Shown piece after piece: positions 25,608 through 35,467 of a stretch of 64,000 bases of DNA. The notes under the pieces are model-generated. The model had not been told where the DNA came from. It ran no database searches and saw only the letters and a program-made list of their open reading frames with translations. Positions within the stretch are counted from its first letter, which is position 1; each line of letters begins with the position of its first letter. The position numbers and the translations under genes are program-made. This stretch comes from Pseudarthrobacter sp. MM222 (GTDB lineage Bacteria > Actinomycetota > Actinomycetes > Actinomycetales > Micrococcaceae), in NCBI RefSeq assembly GCF_947090775.1, contig NZ_OX352321.1, positions 1,860,001-1,924,000 on the forward strand. Direction: 5' to 3'.

Positions 25608-27434
25608 ATGCCATCAGTGAGACGCCGACTCGCTGCAATCACGGCGGCTCTGGCCTTGAGTGTTACCAGCGGTGTCGTCGTCAGCCCCGCCGTCGCAGAT
25701 CCGCGGGAAACGGAAAAGACAGCCACCGCCACCGGATACGGCGGCGCAGTGAGCACCGTGGATTTGGAGGCATCCGGAGCGGCGATTGAAGTCCTCCGCA
25801 GAGGCGGCAACGCGGCGGACGCCGCCGTCGCGGCGGCCGCGACCCTGGGCGTGACCGAGCCCTACAGCGCAGGGATCGGCGGTGGAGGCTACTTCGTGTT
25901 CTACAGCGCGAAGACCCGCCGGGTCAGCACCATCGACGGCCGCGAAACTGCTCCGGCGGCGATGCGGCACGACGCGTTCATCGACCCGGGGACGGGCAAA
26001 CCGTACCGCTTCACGCCGGAGCTCGTCACCAGTGGCGTCTCCGTCGGCGTCCCCGGCACGCCGGCCACGTGGGAGCGCGCGCTCGACCGTTGGGGCACGA
26101 TGAGCCTCGCCGAGGCCCTCACGCCTGCAATCAACGTCGCGACCCGGGGTTTCGTGGTCGACGATACGTTCCGCCTGCAGACCCTCGACAACCAGGTCCG
26201 CTTCGCGGCGTTCACCTCGACGAGCAAGCTGTTCCTGCCGGGCGGAACAGCACCCGCCGTCGGCAGTGTCTTCCAGAACCCCGAACTCGCCGAAACCTAC
26301 CGGCTCCTCGGCGAGAACGGCGCACGCGGCTTCTACCGCGGCGCCCTCGCGGCGGAAATCGCGGCCACCGTCCAGTCCCCGCCCAAGGCGCCTGGCACGG
26401 CGCTGCCCGTCCCGGTCGGCAATATGACGACGGCGGATCTGGCCGCCTACCGCGTGCTGGATCAGGCACCCACGCACGTGGACTACCGCGGCCTGGACGT
26501 TTACGGCATGGCGCCGTCGAGCAGCGGTGGCACCACCGTCGGGGAGGCGCTGAACATCCTCGACCCGTTCAACATCTCGGAGATGGCCCAGCCCGACGCC
26601 CTGCACCACTACCTCGAGGCGAGCGCCCTCGCCTTCGCGGACCGGGGGAAATACGTGGGCGACCCCGCGTTCGTCGACGTCCCCACCAAGGCGCTCACCG
26701 ATCCCCGGTTCGGCAAAGAGCGCTCCTGCCAGATTGATCCGCGGCACGCGGCCAAGAAGCCCGTCCCGCCGGGGGACGTGGCCAAGTACGACGGCGCGTG
26801 CCCGGCCGCCGCTGCCGCGCCTGCCACCGAGAGGGACACGGAGAACATCTCGACCACCAACCTGACGGTCGCGGACAAATGGGGAAACGTGGTTGAGTAC
26901 ACGCTCACCATCGAGCAGACGGGCGGCTCCGGCATCGTGGTTCCCGGCCGCGGGTTCCTGCTCAACAACGAACTGACCGACTTTAGTGCCGTCTACGACC
27001 CGGCCGACCCGAACCGGATCGAGCCGGGCAAGCGTCCGCGCTCCTCGATGTCACCAACCATCATCCTCAAGGACGACAAACCGTTCCTCGCGCTCGGCTC
27101 GCCCGGCGGGTCCACGATCATCACCACCGTCCTGCAGACGATCCTGAACCGGGTGGACCTGGGCATGAGCATTTCCAAGGCGATCGCCGCGCCGCGTGCG
27201 GCGCAGCGGAACTCGGCCAGTGTGACGGCGGAGTCGGGATTCATCGCCGCCTACGGAAGCCAGCTCGCGCCGTACGGCCACGTGCTGGAGCCGGCCGGGG
27301 CGCCGTCGACGTCCGCGGCGGAGATCGGTGCGGCGACGGCAATCGAGTTCAAGTCCGACGGGCGCATGGTCGCCGCTGCTGAGCCGGTGCGGCGTGGGGG
27401 CGGCTCCGCGATGGTGGTCAAACGTTCACGCTGA
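25608..27434 (+). CDS. ggt: Secreted gamma-glutamyltransferase
   Basis: Gamma-glutamyltranspeptidase precursor of 608 residues, exported by a Sec signal (MPSVRRRLAAITAALALSVTSGVVVSPAVA). The conserved GGNAADAAVAAAATLGVTEPYSAGIGGG and REtAP segment (DGRETAP) lie in the large subunit. Self-cleavage would occur before the Thr in ENISTTNLTVAD, freeing the small subunit with the catalytic Thr; the usual DTTHxSVVD has a divergent sequence here. GGG near SPGGSTI and RPRSSMSPTI are also present. It hydrolyses or transfers gamma-glutamyl groups of glutathione-like or poly-glutamyl compounds outside the cell. It stands alone. Confidence 0.92.
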   Translation: MPSVRRRLAAITAALALSVTSGVVVSPAVADPRETEKTATATGYGGAVSTVDLEASGAAIEVLRRGGNAADAAVAAAATLGVTEPYSAGIGGGGYFVFYSAKTRRVSTIDGRETAPAAMRHDAFIDPGTGKPYRFTPELVTSGVSVGVPGTPATWERALDRWGTMSLAEALTPAINVATRGFVVDDTFRLQTLDNQVRFAAFTSTSKLFLPGGTAPAVGSVFQNPELAETYRLLGENGARGFYRGALAAEIAATVQSPPKAPGTALPVPVGNMTTADLAAYRVLDQAPTHVDYRGLDVYGMAPSSSGGTTVGEALNILDPFNISEMAQPDALHHYLEASALAFADRGKYVGDPAFVDVPTKALTDPRFGKERSCQIDPRHAAKKPVPPGDVAKYDGACPAAAAAPATERDTENISTTNLTVADKWGNVVEYTLTIEQTGGSGIVVPGRGFLLNNELTDFSAVYDPADPNRIEPGKRPRSSMSPTIILKDDKPFLALGSPGGSTIITTVLQTILNRVDLGMSISKAIAAPRAAQRNSASVTAESGFIAAYGSQLAPYGHVLEPAGAPSTSAAEIGAATAIEFKSDGRMVAAAEPVRRGGGSAMVVKRSR

Positions 27435-27487
27435 GGTCCCCGCCCGGTGCTCCATCGGTGGTTTCGGAAAATTGATCGGGGGAACCG

Positions 27488-29869
27488 ATGATCACGGTGC
27501 GCTTCCAGTACCTCAGCGGGATAAAGCAGCGCCTCTTCCGAAACGCCCGCCTGGCCGGCTCGTGGAACGGCTGGGGCGACCTGCCCATGCAGGAGGTCAC
27601 CGGCGAGGACGGCTGTCCGGCCTTTGAAGCGACCGTGGTCTTCGACGACGCCGTGGCAGGACAGGAGGTCCGGTGGGGTGTCCGCCTGGACGGTCCGTCC
27701 GGTGCGAACCAGTGGGCGATCGCCACCGAGGACCCGTATCCCAACCCTGTGCGAACGGAGCGCATTTTCATCCTGCCGACGGCCGGAGGGCACGATACGG
27801 CCCGGTACTGCCTGACCGTCAGCCGGTTCTTCGGGGCCCAGAAACTGCACCAGTACGGCAAGGAGCACCTCCGGTTCGCGGCGTGGGCTCCGAACGCCCA
27901 GGCGGTCGACGTCGTCTTCGGGAAAAAGGACAACGGCTATATCTACGACGACGGACGCGGCATCGACCCGAACCAGCCGGTGATCCCGCTGCACGGCATT
28001 GGCGCGGGCATCTGGGCCAGTGTTCCCCGGGCCGACTTCGCGTCCTTCGTGGGCCTGCCCTACATGTACCGCGTTCGCACCGCGCAGGGAGTGGTCCGGA
28101 TGCGCACCGACCTCCACTCCCGGTGGCAGATGGGACGCGGCGCCATCAATCCGGAAAACCCGAACCACCCTGCCTGGGACGGGAATCCGGACAGCCTGGA
28201 CGGAGGCGTGAGCTGCAGCGTCGTCATCGACCAGGACGTGGTGCGGGAAGAATTCGAACCGACCACCGACCCGCCGAAGCAGCTTCCCGACGAGGAGTTC
28301 TGGCTCACCGAGTTCACCCCTGCCACGCCGGTGCCGACCCGGCTGACGGAACTGGTGATCTACGAACTCCACATAGGATCGCTGGGATTCAGTCGGATTG
28401 ACGCCGGCAAACTCCGGGATGCCATGGAGTTCATCCCTCATCTGGTGTCCCTCGGGATCAACGCGGTGGAACTGATGCCGGTGTCTGAGACCGGCGGGAC
28501 CTTCAGCTGGGGTTACGGCGACACCCATCACTTCGTCATCGAGTCCAGCGCCGGCGGACGCGACAAGTACAAGCACTTCGTGCGGGAGTGCCACCGCAAC
28601 GGGATAGCCGTCATCCAGGACGTCGTCTACAACCACTTCGACAACACCGCCGATCGGGCCCAATGGCAATACGACTCCGACCTGCCCGAGCAGAACATCT
28701 ACTACTGGTACGAGGGCCGGTCCGCCGACCACGGGAACCCGGACAACGGGTACCTCCAGAACGGGTCTTCGGGACGGACCCCGCGACTGTGGGAGGAGAA
28801 CGTCCGGCAGCTTTTCATCAGCAGCGCGGCGGAGTTCGCAGCGGAGTTCCACGTCGACGGCTTCCGCGTGGATCTCACCGAGGCCATCCACCGCGACCAC
28901 CGGCGGGAGATCGATGGGTCGGAAGTTCTCGCGGCGCAGCTGTACGGGCACAAACTGTTGCGGGAGTGGAGCCGCACGCTGAACCTTATCCGTCCCTCCG
29001 CTATTCGAATTGCCGAAGATCACTCGGGCTGGAACAAAATCACCGAACCCGCTGACACCGGCGGGATGGGCTTCAATGCAACCTGGTTCTCGGACCTGTA
29101 CCACGACCTCATCGGCGACGCCGCCAACCATGAGGACAGGGCGAAAATACTGCACGGTGCCGGATTCGGGACCGACGGCCCGCTGCCCTGGACCCAGTTC
29201 TGCGGCTCCTTCGCCAGGACGGGGGAGGCGCACGTTGTCTATCACGAATCCCACGATGAGGCAGGAAACGCGCAGGGCACTCTGCGCACCATCCGCGCGG
29301 CCATCAACGACGCCGTCCTGCACGGGCCGACCCGGGACGTCGCCGAGGCCAGGACGCGCGTCGTCGCCGGGATCAGCATGCTCTCGGCCGGCACGCCGAT
29401 GTTTTTTATGGGCGAGGAAATCGGCGCGCGGAAGCCTTGTAAGTACGACGACATCCCGGGCGGACGGGAGGACATCCTGGGTGAGCGTTCCGGGCTCGGT
29501 GCGAACCTGTTCCGCTACTACCAGGACCTGATCCGGCTCCGCCGGGGCAGCCGGGCCTTCCGTTCGCGCACCATCGACATCATCCACGCCTCTGATGACG
29601 CCCGGGTTCTTGCCTTCGTCCGTTCCGACGGCACCACCCGTGAGCTGGTCGTCGCGTCCCTGAACAACCATCCGTTTGCGGCCGGGTACACCCTGCGAAC
29701 GACGGCGGACCGGCTGGCCCCGGGCGGATGGCAGGAAATTTTCAACAGCGATTCCAGGTTCTATGGCGGAACCGATCTGGGCAACTACGGTGCCGTGCTG
29801 CCAAGTCAGGACGGGCGGATCGATGTGCGGTTGCCGGCCAACGGCCTCGTCGTCCTGCGACGGACGTGA
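27488..29869 (+). CDS. GH13 alpha-glucan-active enzyme, branching-enzyme-like
   Basis: Protein of 793 residues. It has an N-terminal E-set/CBM48-like region (ARLAGSWNGWGDLPM), a second starch-binding-like region (HLRFAAWAPNAQAVDVVF), and a catalytic barrel from about residue 285. Barrel motifs are DVVYNHF, GFRVDLTEAIH with the nucleophile Asp, AEDHSGW with the acid/base Glu, and HESHDE with the transition-state Asp. It ends in a beta-sandwich. The layout resembles 1,4-alpha-glucan branching enzyme or trehalohydrolase. ATG follows a GGGGGAA site. No other glycogen or trehalose gene is beside it, so the exact transfer or hydrolysis reaction stays open. Confidence 0.85.
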   Translation: MITVRFQYLSGIKQRLFRNARLAGSWNGWGDLPMQEVTGEDGCPAFEATVVFDDAVAGQEVRWGVRLDGPSGANQWAIATEDPYPNPVRTERIFILPTAGGHDTARYCLTVSRFFGAQKLHQYGKEHLRFAAWAPNAQAVDVVFGKKDNGYIYDDGRGIDPNQPVIPLHGIGAGIWASVPRADFASFVGLPYMYRVRTAQGVVRMRTDLHSRWQMGRGAINPENPNHPAWDGNPDSLDGGVSCSVVIDQDVVREEFEPTTDPPKQLPDEEFWLTEFTPATPVPTRLTELVIYELHIGSLGFSRIDAGKLRDAMEFIPHLVSLGINAVELMPVSETGGTFSWGYGDTHHFVIESSAGGRDKYKHFVRECHRNGIAVIQDVVYNHFDNTADRAQWQYDSDLPEQNIYYWYEGRSADHGNPDNGYLQNGSSGRTPRLWEENVRQLFISSAAEFAAEFHVDGFRVDLTEAIHRDHRREIDGSEVLAAQLYGHKLLREWSRTLNLIRPSAIRIAEDHSGWNKITEPADTGGMGFNATWFSDLYHDLIGDAANHEDRAKILHGAGFGTDGPLPWTQFCGSFARTGEAHVVYHESHDEAGNAQGTLRTIRAAINDAVLHGPTRDVAEARTRVVAGISMLSAGTPMFFMGEEIGARKPCKYDDIPGGREDILGERSGLGANLFRYYQDLIRLRRGSRAFRSRTIDIIHASDDARVLAFVRSDGTTRELVVASLNNHPFAAGYTLRTTADRLAPGGWQEIFNSDSRFYGGTDLGNYGAVLPSQDGRIDVRLPANGLVVLRRT

Positions 29870-29897
29870 TCCTGCTCCCGCCCGTTTTCTTGCGTGT

Positions 29898-32800
29898 TCA
29901 CGTGAAGATATCGGCCACATACCTGCCGTGGGTGCGTTCCACATCATCGATCCACGCGTCGGCCTCCGCAACAGATGCGCCGGTCGCCTCCCGATAGATG
30001 CGCTCGCACGTGTCCCGCACCTGCGGCGCCATGTGTTTGCCGTCGCCGCAGACGTAGACGGTTGCGCCCTGTTTGACCAGCTCGACGACGTCGGCCCGGT
30101 CGGCCCAGAGCCTGTCCTGGACATGCTTCCGGCCGTCCTCGGGTGCGGTGGAAAAGACCGGCCTGAGATCTAGGTTGGCCTGGTCTGCCCACGACGCAAG
30201 CTCCGTTTGGTAGAGGAAGTCGGTGTCGGGGGCCCGGCAGCCGAAGAACAACAGGGCAGGCGCCGGTTGGATGCCCTCGGCCTCGGCCCGCAACGCGCGG
30301 TCCTGGATGAATCCGCGGAAGGGCGCCAGCCCAGTCCCTGCACAGACCATGATGAGCGGAACGTCCAGGGACTCGGGCGGGTGGAAAGCCGCGTTCGAGG
30401 GACGCACGGTGACCGCGACCCTTGACCCGGGCCTGGCCTGGGCGAGGTATGTGGAGGCGGCACCTTCGAAGACGCCGCGGCCCGACCATGCCGGGGCCCT
30501 GATGACGGAGAAGGTCAGCGTCGCATGGTCGGGGCTCCAGAGCGGGGAGGAGGAGATGGAGTACCGCCGCGGCGCCAGCTGGGTCAGCAGTTGCAGGAAC
30601 GAGCCGAAGGACAGTTGGCAGGACGGGTAGGTTTCCAGCAGCTCCAGGAGGGAGACGCGCTTATCGAGGATCTCGGCCGCGTGGCGCTCGCGGTCCTCCG
30701 CGAGCGACTCGAGCTCCCGGCGCTGGGCAGGGTCCTCGGCGACATCGGCCAGGTACTCGAGCTGGATCCGCGTGGCCGGGACGGCAAGTTCGAGGTAGCT
30801 GCTGAGCAGCTCGCCCACGGCCACGGGCATCCCGGTAGGCAGGAAAGTCTCGCCCTGATCCATGCTCAGCAGGACGTGCGAGTCGTAGTCGAGGTTGAAC
30901 CGGGTCAGGGCCCGCTGCACCAGTTCGCTGGGATTCAGCGGCAGTACGGCCAGATAATCGCCAGTTCGGTACCTCATGCCTTCGGGCAGGGAGATCTCCA
31001 CATGCCGCTTGGACCGGGCTCCGGGTTTGGCGGTATTGACCAGTTCCCGGTTCGCAACCACGGTGCCGAGCGCCAGTCCGTTCTGGCGCAGCAGCGGGTC
31101 CCGGACGTTGCCCACAAACTGGACTTCCAGCCCGGGCTGCGCGGCCGGCGAACTCGTGGCTTGCCCGAGAGCGGCGTCCACGGCGGGCCAGAAGCCGGCG
31201 TACCATGCGTCGAAGTCGCCGAAGAAGTCGCCGCGGGCGTTGGCCTCGCCCCGAGCGTAGATCCGCACCGCGCCGGCGGCCTCCAGCCGGGCGTCGATGG
31301 CCTTAGGCACCTCCTGGTAGGTCCGCGCCCAGTCCCTGTTGCCGTTGCCGAACACCGTGAACCGCACCCCGGCGAGGGTGCCGGGCCGCAGGCCCTCCGT
31401 CCAGGCCATGAACTTCCGGGCGTTGTCCGGCGGCTGCCCCTCGTAGGAGGAGGCAACGACGGCGACGAGCCCTTCCGTCGGCAGCCCGCCTGCCGCGTCG
31501 TCGAGCGGACCGATCGTGGGGCTGTAGCCGCGCCGGCGGGCGTCGTTGGCGATGCGCTGGGCGAAGTCCTTGGAGGTTCCCGCATTGGAGCCGTAAAGTA
31601 CGCGGAGCGGGACACCGTTGGCGGCTGCGATGGGGGGCGTTTCGACCTGCCGGGCATGTTCGACGGCGGCGGCCTCCTGCGGCGCTCCGATCCCGACGTC
31701 CCGGCGTCGTACGTGAATAAACAGCCCTTCGGGCTTCATGGTCAGCGTGTGCTTGATCTTCAGTTCGTAGCCGGGGTCCGCCGCCGTGATCTCGAAGCGC
31801 TGCAGAAGCTTGGCCAGGAACAGCATCGCCTCCTGCAGGGCAAATCCACGGCCAATGCAGGAACGCTGTCCGTTTCCGAATGGCTTCCAGGCGTTTGCGG
31901 GGATATCCGCGGCCCGCTCGGGGGAGAACCGGTCCGGCTCGAAGAGCTCAGCGTCTTCACCCCACGCCGCCTTGTCGCGGTGCAGCAGCGGAATCAGGAC
32001 CAGGATGGGCTGGCCCGCGGAGACCTGATAGCGACCGTCAAGCGTCGTGTCCTCGAAGGGAGCGGCGTTGAACCCCGGGGCGGTGGGCCACAGCCGAAGC
32101 GTTTCCTTGAGAATCTGGTCCAGGTACCCCAACCGGTGCAGGTGCTCGAACCGGGCGCTTTCGGTGCCCAGGACCTCGTCCACCTGGGCTTGGGCCTTGG
32201 CCAGGACGCCCGGATGGAGCAGCAGTTCGTAGAGGGCGAAGGACAGCAGGCCGCTGGTGGTCTCGTGCCCGGCGACCAGGAAGGTCACCATCTGATAGCG
32301 GACGTTGTCCTCGGGCAATCGCTCACCCGTCAGCGGGTCTGCCGCGTTGAGCATGGTATCCAGGATGTCTTCGCTGCCGGGCGGACTGGGGTTGCGCCGA
32401 CGGTCGCTGATCATCTGGTCGGCGACCTCAAACATCAGGGCGTTGTCTTCCTCAAGCTGGTGCCGTCTGCGCAGCATGATCTTGTTCTGGACCGGGAGCC
32501 TGCGCCCGCGTTGCCCGGACTCGACCAGGACGCGGACCATGGCCCCCACGAACGGATGCATCTCCTCCCGGTAGAGGCTGTTGAAACGGTAGCTGAAGGA
32601 GCACAGGGCGATGGTGTCCAGCGTCAGCCGGGTGGTAGTGTCCGGGACGTCGATCCGGACGGCAGGGCCGAGCCTCTCCCACTTGAGGAGCAGCTGCTCG
32701 GCGATGTCATCCATCCCGCTAAACATTCGCTTCAGTGCGGCAGGCCCGAAGGCCGGCATCAGGATCCGGTGCGCCTTTTGCCAGTTGGGTTCCTGGGTTT

Positions 32801-33077
32801 CTGCGGTGAACAGGCCGTCGCCGGTGAAGTCCCGCACCTCCCGCAGGGCCCTGCCCAGTACCTTGCCGAAACGGGATTCGTCGCACACTTCGTTGACGAG
32901 CTGCTGGGAGGAGATGGCGACGACGCTGCGGTTGAAGAACTGGATGCGGACGATGGGTCCGTACCGCTCGGCCACCTCGACTATGCCCAGGATTCCCTTG
33001 TTGGAGTCGATATCGGGCAGGTTGCCCACCACGGGCTTTGGGGGAGGCTGGGGTATGGGGACGGTAGGCGACGTCAT
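29898..33077 (-). CDS. Self-sufficient P450/NADPH-P450 reductase fusion (CYP102, BM3-like)
   Basis: Bifunctional monooxygenase of 1059 residues, close to the 1049 of P450 BM3. The heme domain is residues 1-460: PKPVVGNLPDID at the start, AGHETTSG in the I-helix, ETLRLWP (ExxR) and FGNGQRSCIGRGFALQEA with the heme Cys. The FMN flavodoxin domain begins about residue 490 (VLYGSNAGTSKDFAQRIA). The FAD/NADPH part has RRYSISSSP and MVCAGTGLAPFRGFI. It needs no partner and in known members hydroxylates fatty acids. ATG follows GAGGAGCG. It is convergent with the GH13 gene, 28 bases apart. A large open frame on the opposite strand is a shadow. Confidence 0.94.
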   Translation of the reverse strand: MTSPTVPIPQPPPKPVVGNLPDIDSNKGILGIVEVAERYGPIVRIQFFNRSVVAISSQQLVNEVCDESRFGKVLGRALREVRDFTGDGLFTAETQEPNWQKAHRILMPAFGPAALKRMFSGMDDIAEQLLLKWERLGPAVRIDVPDTTTRLTLDTIALCSFSYRFNSLYREEMHPFVGAMVRVLVESGQRGRRLPVQNKIMLRRRHQLEEDNALMFEVADQMISDRRRNPSPPGSEDILDTMLNAADPLTGERLPEDNVRYQMVTFLVAGHETTSGLLSFALYELLLHPGVLAKAQAQVDEVLGTESARFEHLHRLGYLDQILKETLRLWPTAPGFNAAPFEDTTLDGRYQVSAGQPILVLIPLLHRDKAAWGEDAELFEPDRFSPERAADIPANAWKPFGNGQRSCIGRGFALQEAMLFLAKLLQRFEITAADPGYELKIKHTLTMKPEGLFIHVRRRDVGIGAPQEAAAVEHARQVETPPIAAANGVPLRVLYGSNAGTSKDFAQRIANDARRRGYSPTIGPLDDAAGGLPTEGLVAVVASSYEGQPPDNARKFMAWTEGLRPGTLAGVRFTVFGNGNRDWARTYQEVPKAIDARLEAAGAVRIYARGEANARGDFFGDFDAWYAGFWPAVDAALGQATSSPAAQPGLEVQFVGNVRDPLLRQNGLALGTVVANRELVNTAKPGARSKRHVEISLPEGMRYRTGDYLAVLPLNPSELVQRALTRFNLDYDSHVLLSMDQGETFLPTGMPVAVGELLSSYLELAVPATRIQLEYLADVAEDPAQRRELESLAEDRERHAAEILDKRVSLLELLETYPSCQLSFGSFLQLLTQLAPRRYSISSSPLWSPDHATLTFSVIRAPAWSGRGVFEGAASTYLAQARPGSRVAVTVRPSNAAFHPPESLDVPLIMVCAGTGLAPFRGFIQDRALRAEAEGIQPAPALLFFGCRAPDTDFLYQTELASWADQANLDLRPVFSTAPEDGRKHVQDRLWADRADVVELVKQGATVYVCGDGKHMAPQVRDTCERIYREATGASVAEADAWIDDVERTHGRYVADIFT

Positions 33078-33172
33078 GGTGCGCTCCTCGGCGGTTGCCG
33101 ATCGAGGCACTAAGGACAACTTCCCGCTCCCGATCGGGCGAGGCTCTCCATCCCCGATCCACGATACTCCCG

Positions 33173-33667
33173 TCAGATTCCGGGCACTATAGAGCCGCGG
33201 CCTTCCTGGAGGTGCCGGATGAGCGCGTCGAGGACCGGAAGCTGGCCTTTGACCAGCTTTGTGCGGGCCAGCGGCTCCGTGGTCCATACGGCGTCGTCGA
33301 TTTCAGGGAAGCTGGTGATAGTGCCGGATCCCTTCGGCCATTCCAGGGCAAAGGTGTTGCTCACGATCTCTTCCGGGGCAAAGTCCGCTTCGGCGGCGAA
33401 CACCGTGATGATCTTTCCCGAGGGTTGCCGGAAGGCGCCCAGCATGAGGTAGTCGACGGCCGGGGCCGCAGTGCCGATTTCCTCGGCGAACTCGCGTAGC
33501 GCCGCCACCAGCGGGTCCTCGTCCTCGAGGTACTCGCCCTTCGGAATGGACCAGGCATGAGCATCCTTATGGGCCCAGAACGGGCCGCCCATATGGGCGA
33601 TCCAGACCTCCAAGCCGGAGGAGGCGCCCCGCCGGTACAGCAGTATCCCTGCGCTCCGGACCGTCAT
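33173..33667 (-). CDS. Nudix hydrolase
   Basis: Protein of 164 residues with a complete Nudix box, GEYLEDEDPLVAALREFAEEIG (G-x5-E-x7-REUxEExGU), which coordinates Mg for cleavage of nucleoside-diphosphate-linked substrates. The N-terminus MTVRSAGILLYRRGASSGLEVWIAHMGGPFW and KGSGTITSFPEIDDAVW resemble the NUDIX DUF4743-free, ADP-ribose/Ap4A-type group; the substrate cannot be fixed. Its ATG overlaps the stop of the alpha/beta hydrolase gene (ATGA). Confidence 0.9.
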   Translation of the reverse strand: MTVRSAGILLYRRGASSGLEVWIAHMGGPFWAHKDAHAWSIPKGEYLEDEDPLVAALREFAEEIGTAAPAVDYLMLGAFRQPSGKIITVFAAEADFAPEEIVSNTFALEWPKGSGTITSFPEIDDAVWTTEPLARTKLVKGQLPVLDALIRHLQEGRGSIVPGI

Positions 33668-34533
33668 CTGGCCTTCACCCTGTCGAGCCAGGTCTTGAGG
33701 AGGGAAACGACGACGGAGCTTTGCATGGCGCCCAGATGGTCGAGTCCAGGGAGTACTTGCACGTCCCATCCGGCCGCCGTGAGCTCGCGCTCATGGTCGG
33801 CCAGCGGAGCGCCAATCCGTACTTGCACACCTCCCCATCGCGGCCCGTAGTCGATTTGGTCGGCGGAGCCGGCAAACGCAAACCGGGGCAGTCCGGGTGC
33901 CACGGCAGCCGCTGAATCATCGAAGTCCTGGAGCGCTTCGTAGAGTGTGACGAACTGGCGGGTTTGTGCTTCGCTCGTCTGTATTGTGGCGGCATCCCAG
34001 TCGCCCGGTTCGACGGAGACATCTGCTGCCGGCGTCTGCGCCGCGGGCCCGGCAGCCGCCGAATGCGCGGCCCTCGTGACAGCCAGCATACTTTTGTACG
34101 GGCCTTCGAGCGGCGGGTATCCGCCCATGACCAGCGCCCAGAGTCGATTGGTGCGGATCGCCAGCTGTAAACCGCAGAGCGCCAGCCAGGAGTACCCGTA
34201 GTACCCGAACCGGCCGGCCGCCGCGGCGTCAGCGATGGCCAGAAAATCAGTGGCGACGTTCTCCGGGGTGAGGGTCTCGGGCGCCGGATGCGCCATCCGG
34301 TGCCCTTCGTAGTCGGCCGCGATCACCCGGTACGACGGCGAGAGGCCCGACACGAGGTTCGGCCCGAGGTCCGGGTCCGCGCCCCAGGCGCGCATCGTGA
34401 CCGCTTCCGCCTCGGGCCGGGGTTCCGCCCGTGTGGGGATGAGAAGTGCCGGGCCGTTGCCGCTGATCGCGACTGGAATTCTGGTCCCGTCGTGCAGGAC
34501 AGCGTCAACGCTGCCGTTCACCGCGATCTCCAT
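33664..34533 (-). CDS. Alpha/beta-hydrolase fold protein
   Basis: Cytoplasmic protein of 289 residues with an alpha/beta-hydrolase layout: VAISGNGPALLIPTRA strand/oxyanion region, YRVIAADYEGHRMA, a nucleophile elbow GYYGYSWLALCG, FAFAGSADQIDYG carrying the acid and LPGLDHLGAMQ carrying the His. The elbow reads GYSWL, lacking the second Gly of G-x-S-x-G, so catalysis is plausible but not certain. Coupled to the Nudix gene by ATGA. The upstream damaged gene's second frame overlaps its start by 29 bases. Confidence 0.82.
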   Translation of the reverse strand: MEIAVNGSVDAVLHDGTRIPVAISGNGPALLIPTRAEPRPEAEAVTMRAWGADPDLGPNLVSGLSPSYRVIAADYEGHRMAHPAPETLTPENVATDFLAIADAAAAGRFGYYGYSWLALCGLQLAIRTNRLWALVMGGYPPLEGPYKSMLAVTRAAHSAAAGPAAQTPAADVSVEPGDWDAATIQTSEAQTRQFVTLYEALQDFDDSAAAVAPGLPRFAFAGSADQIDYGPRWGGVQVRIGAPLADHERELTAAGWDVQVLPGLDHLGAMQSSVVVSLLKTWLDRVKAR

Positions 34534-34826
34534 CCGCTGGGAGTTCCGGTTCGAGGTCCGGCTCCTCCGCGCTGGCCAGGGCCATGAACATGGTCCGGTG
34601 GAGGACGTCGACGTGACGGCGGGAGCGAGTCCAGCTCAGCCAGTCGGTCGGCGGTGGCGTTGAGGGCGGAGAAATGCGTTACGGCGCATTCCTGCAGCAT
34701 CCGCCGGTCAACGAGCTCATGAATTCGCCCGGCGTCGGCGGCGCCTGAGCTGAACCGGTCCAGAATGTCCTGCGGGGGGTTCGCCATCGCGGTTCTCGGC
34801 CCTGCCTCGGAATGGCTGGCTTTCAT
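34505..34826 (-). pseudogene. Small hypothetical gene with a probable frameshift
   Basis: The first frame starts MKASHSEAGPRTAMANPPQDILDRF and runs with actinobacterial codon usage through AVTHFSALNATADRLAEL. From about 34630 that frame turns into poor codons (RRRPPPDHVHGPGQRGG) while the frame one base over becomes strongly coding: RRHVDVLHRTMFMALASAEEPDLEPELP, stopping at 34505. One base inserted or lost near 34625 would explain both. I do not recognise the family. It abuts the broken end of the nitrilase fragment, so the locus looks decayed. Confidence 0.5.
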
Positions 34827-34828
34827 GA

Positions 34829-35443
34829 TTCCCAGCCTACCCAGTAGCTCCAACGTTGCTCTACGCAACGGCGGCGCGCAACGGCGTCGCCGTCGTCGCC
34901 GGCCTCCTGGAAGCCTCCGAAGACCCGGACCGGGCCTACAACACCGTCGTTGCGATAGGCCCCGACGGGGCGAGACTGGCCAGCTACCGGAAAATTCACC
35001 TCTTCGACTGCCAGGGATTCCGCGAATCTGACCACATCAAACCCGCGTCCGAACCGGCACCCGTCACGTTTTCCTGCGGCGGCATCACGTTCGGGCTGAT
35101 GACCTGCTACAACCTGCGTTTCCCCGAACTGACCCGGGCCCTAACGGACGCCGGCGCCCAGGCACTTCTGGTCTGCGCTTCCTGGGTGGCCGGTACTTCC
35201 ACGACGGAGCAATGGGCCACGCTCGCCAAGGCCCGGGCCATTGAGAACGGTGCCTATGTGGCCGCCGTCTCCCAAACACCGCCAGTGTCCATCGGGCACC
35301 GCATGCTCATTGATCCTTTGGGCGCTGCACTGCACGTCCTCGGCCTGGGGCCGGCAGCCGCCACGATGGACCTTTCCCTGCTGTCGGTAGAGGCGGCCCG
35401 GAACCAGTTTCCCACCTGGCGGCACCACCGGCTCGATCATTAG
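34829..35443 (+). pseudogene. N-terminally truncated nitrilase / C-N hydrolase
   Basis: About 200 codons match the central and C-terminal part of the nitrilase superfamily: the catalytic Lys in YRKIHLFD, the catalytic Cys in GLMTCYNLRFPEL, then CASWVAGTSTTEQWATLAKARAIENGAYVAAVSQ. The first about 80 residues, which carry the catalytic Glu, are missing; an in-frame stop sits just upstream at 34826-34828 and the sequence between lacks nitrilase features. A TTG at 34856 could start a stub, but without Glu it cannot be an active amidase. Most likely a gene remnant from a deletion. Confidence 0.75.
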
Positions 35444-35467
35444 CAAATCCAAGGGCCTGGTCCGATC

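Noticed and set aside
27251..30124. 957-codon open frame on the - strand
   Set aside because: Antisense shadow of the gamma-glutamyltransferase and GH13 genes; no motifs, biased composition.
30525..33113. 862-codon open frame on the + strand
   Set aside because: It lies entirely antisense to the CYP102-type fusion, whose motifs are complete; the + frame has no recognisable domain. Long antisense frames are common at this GC content.
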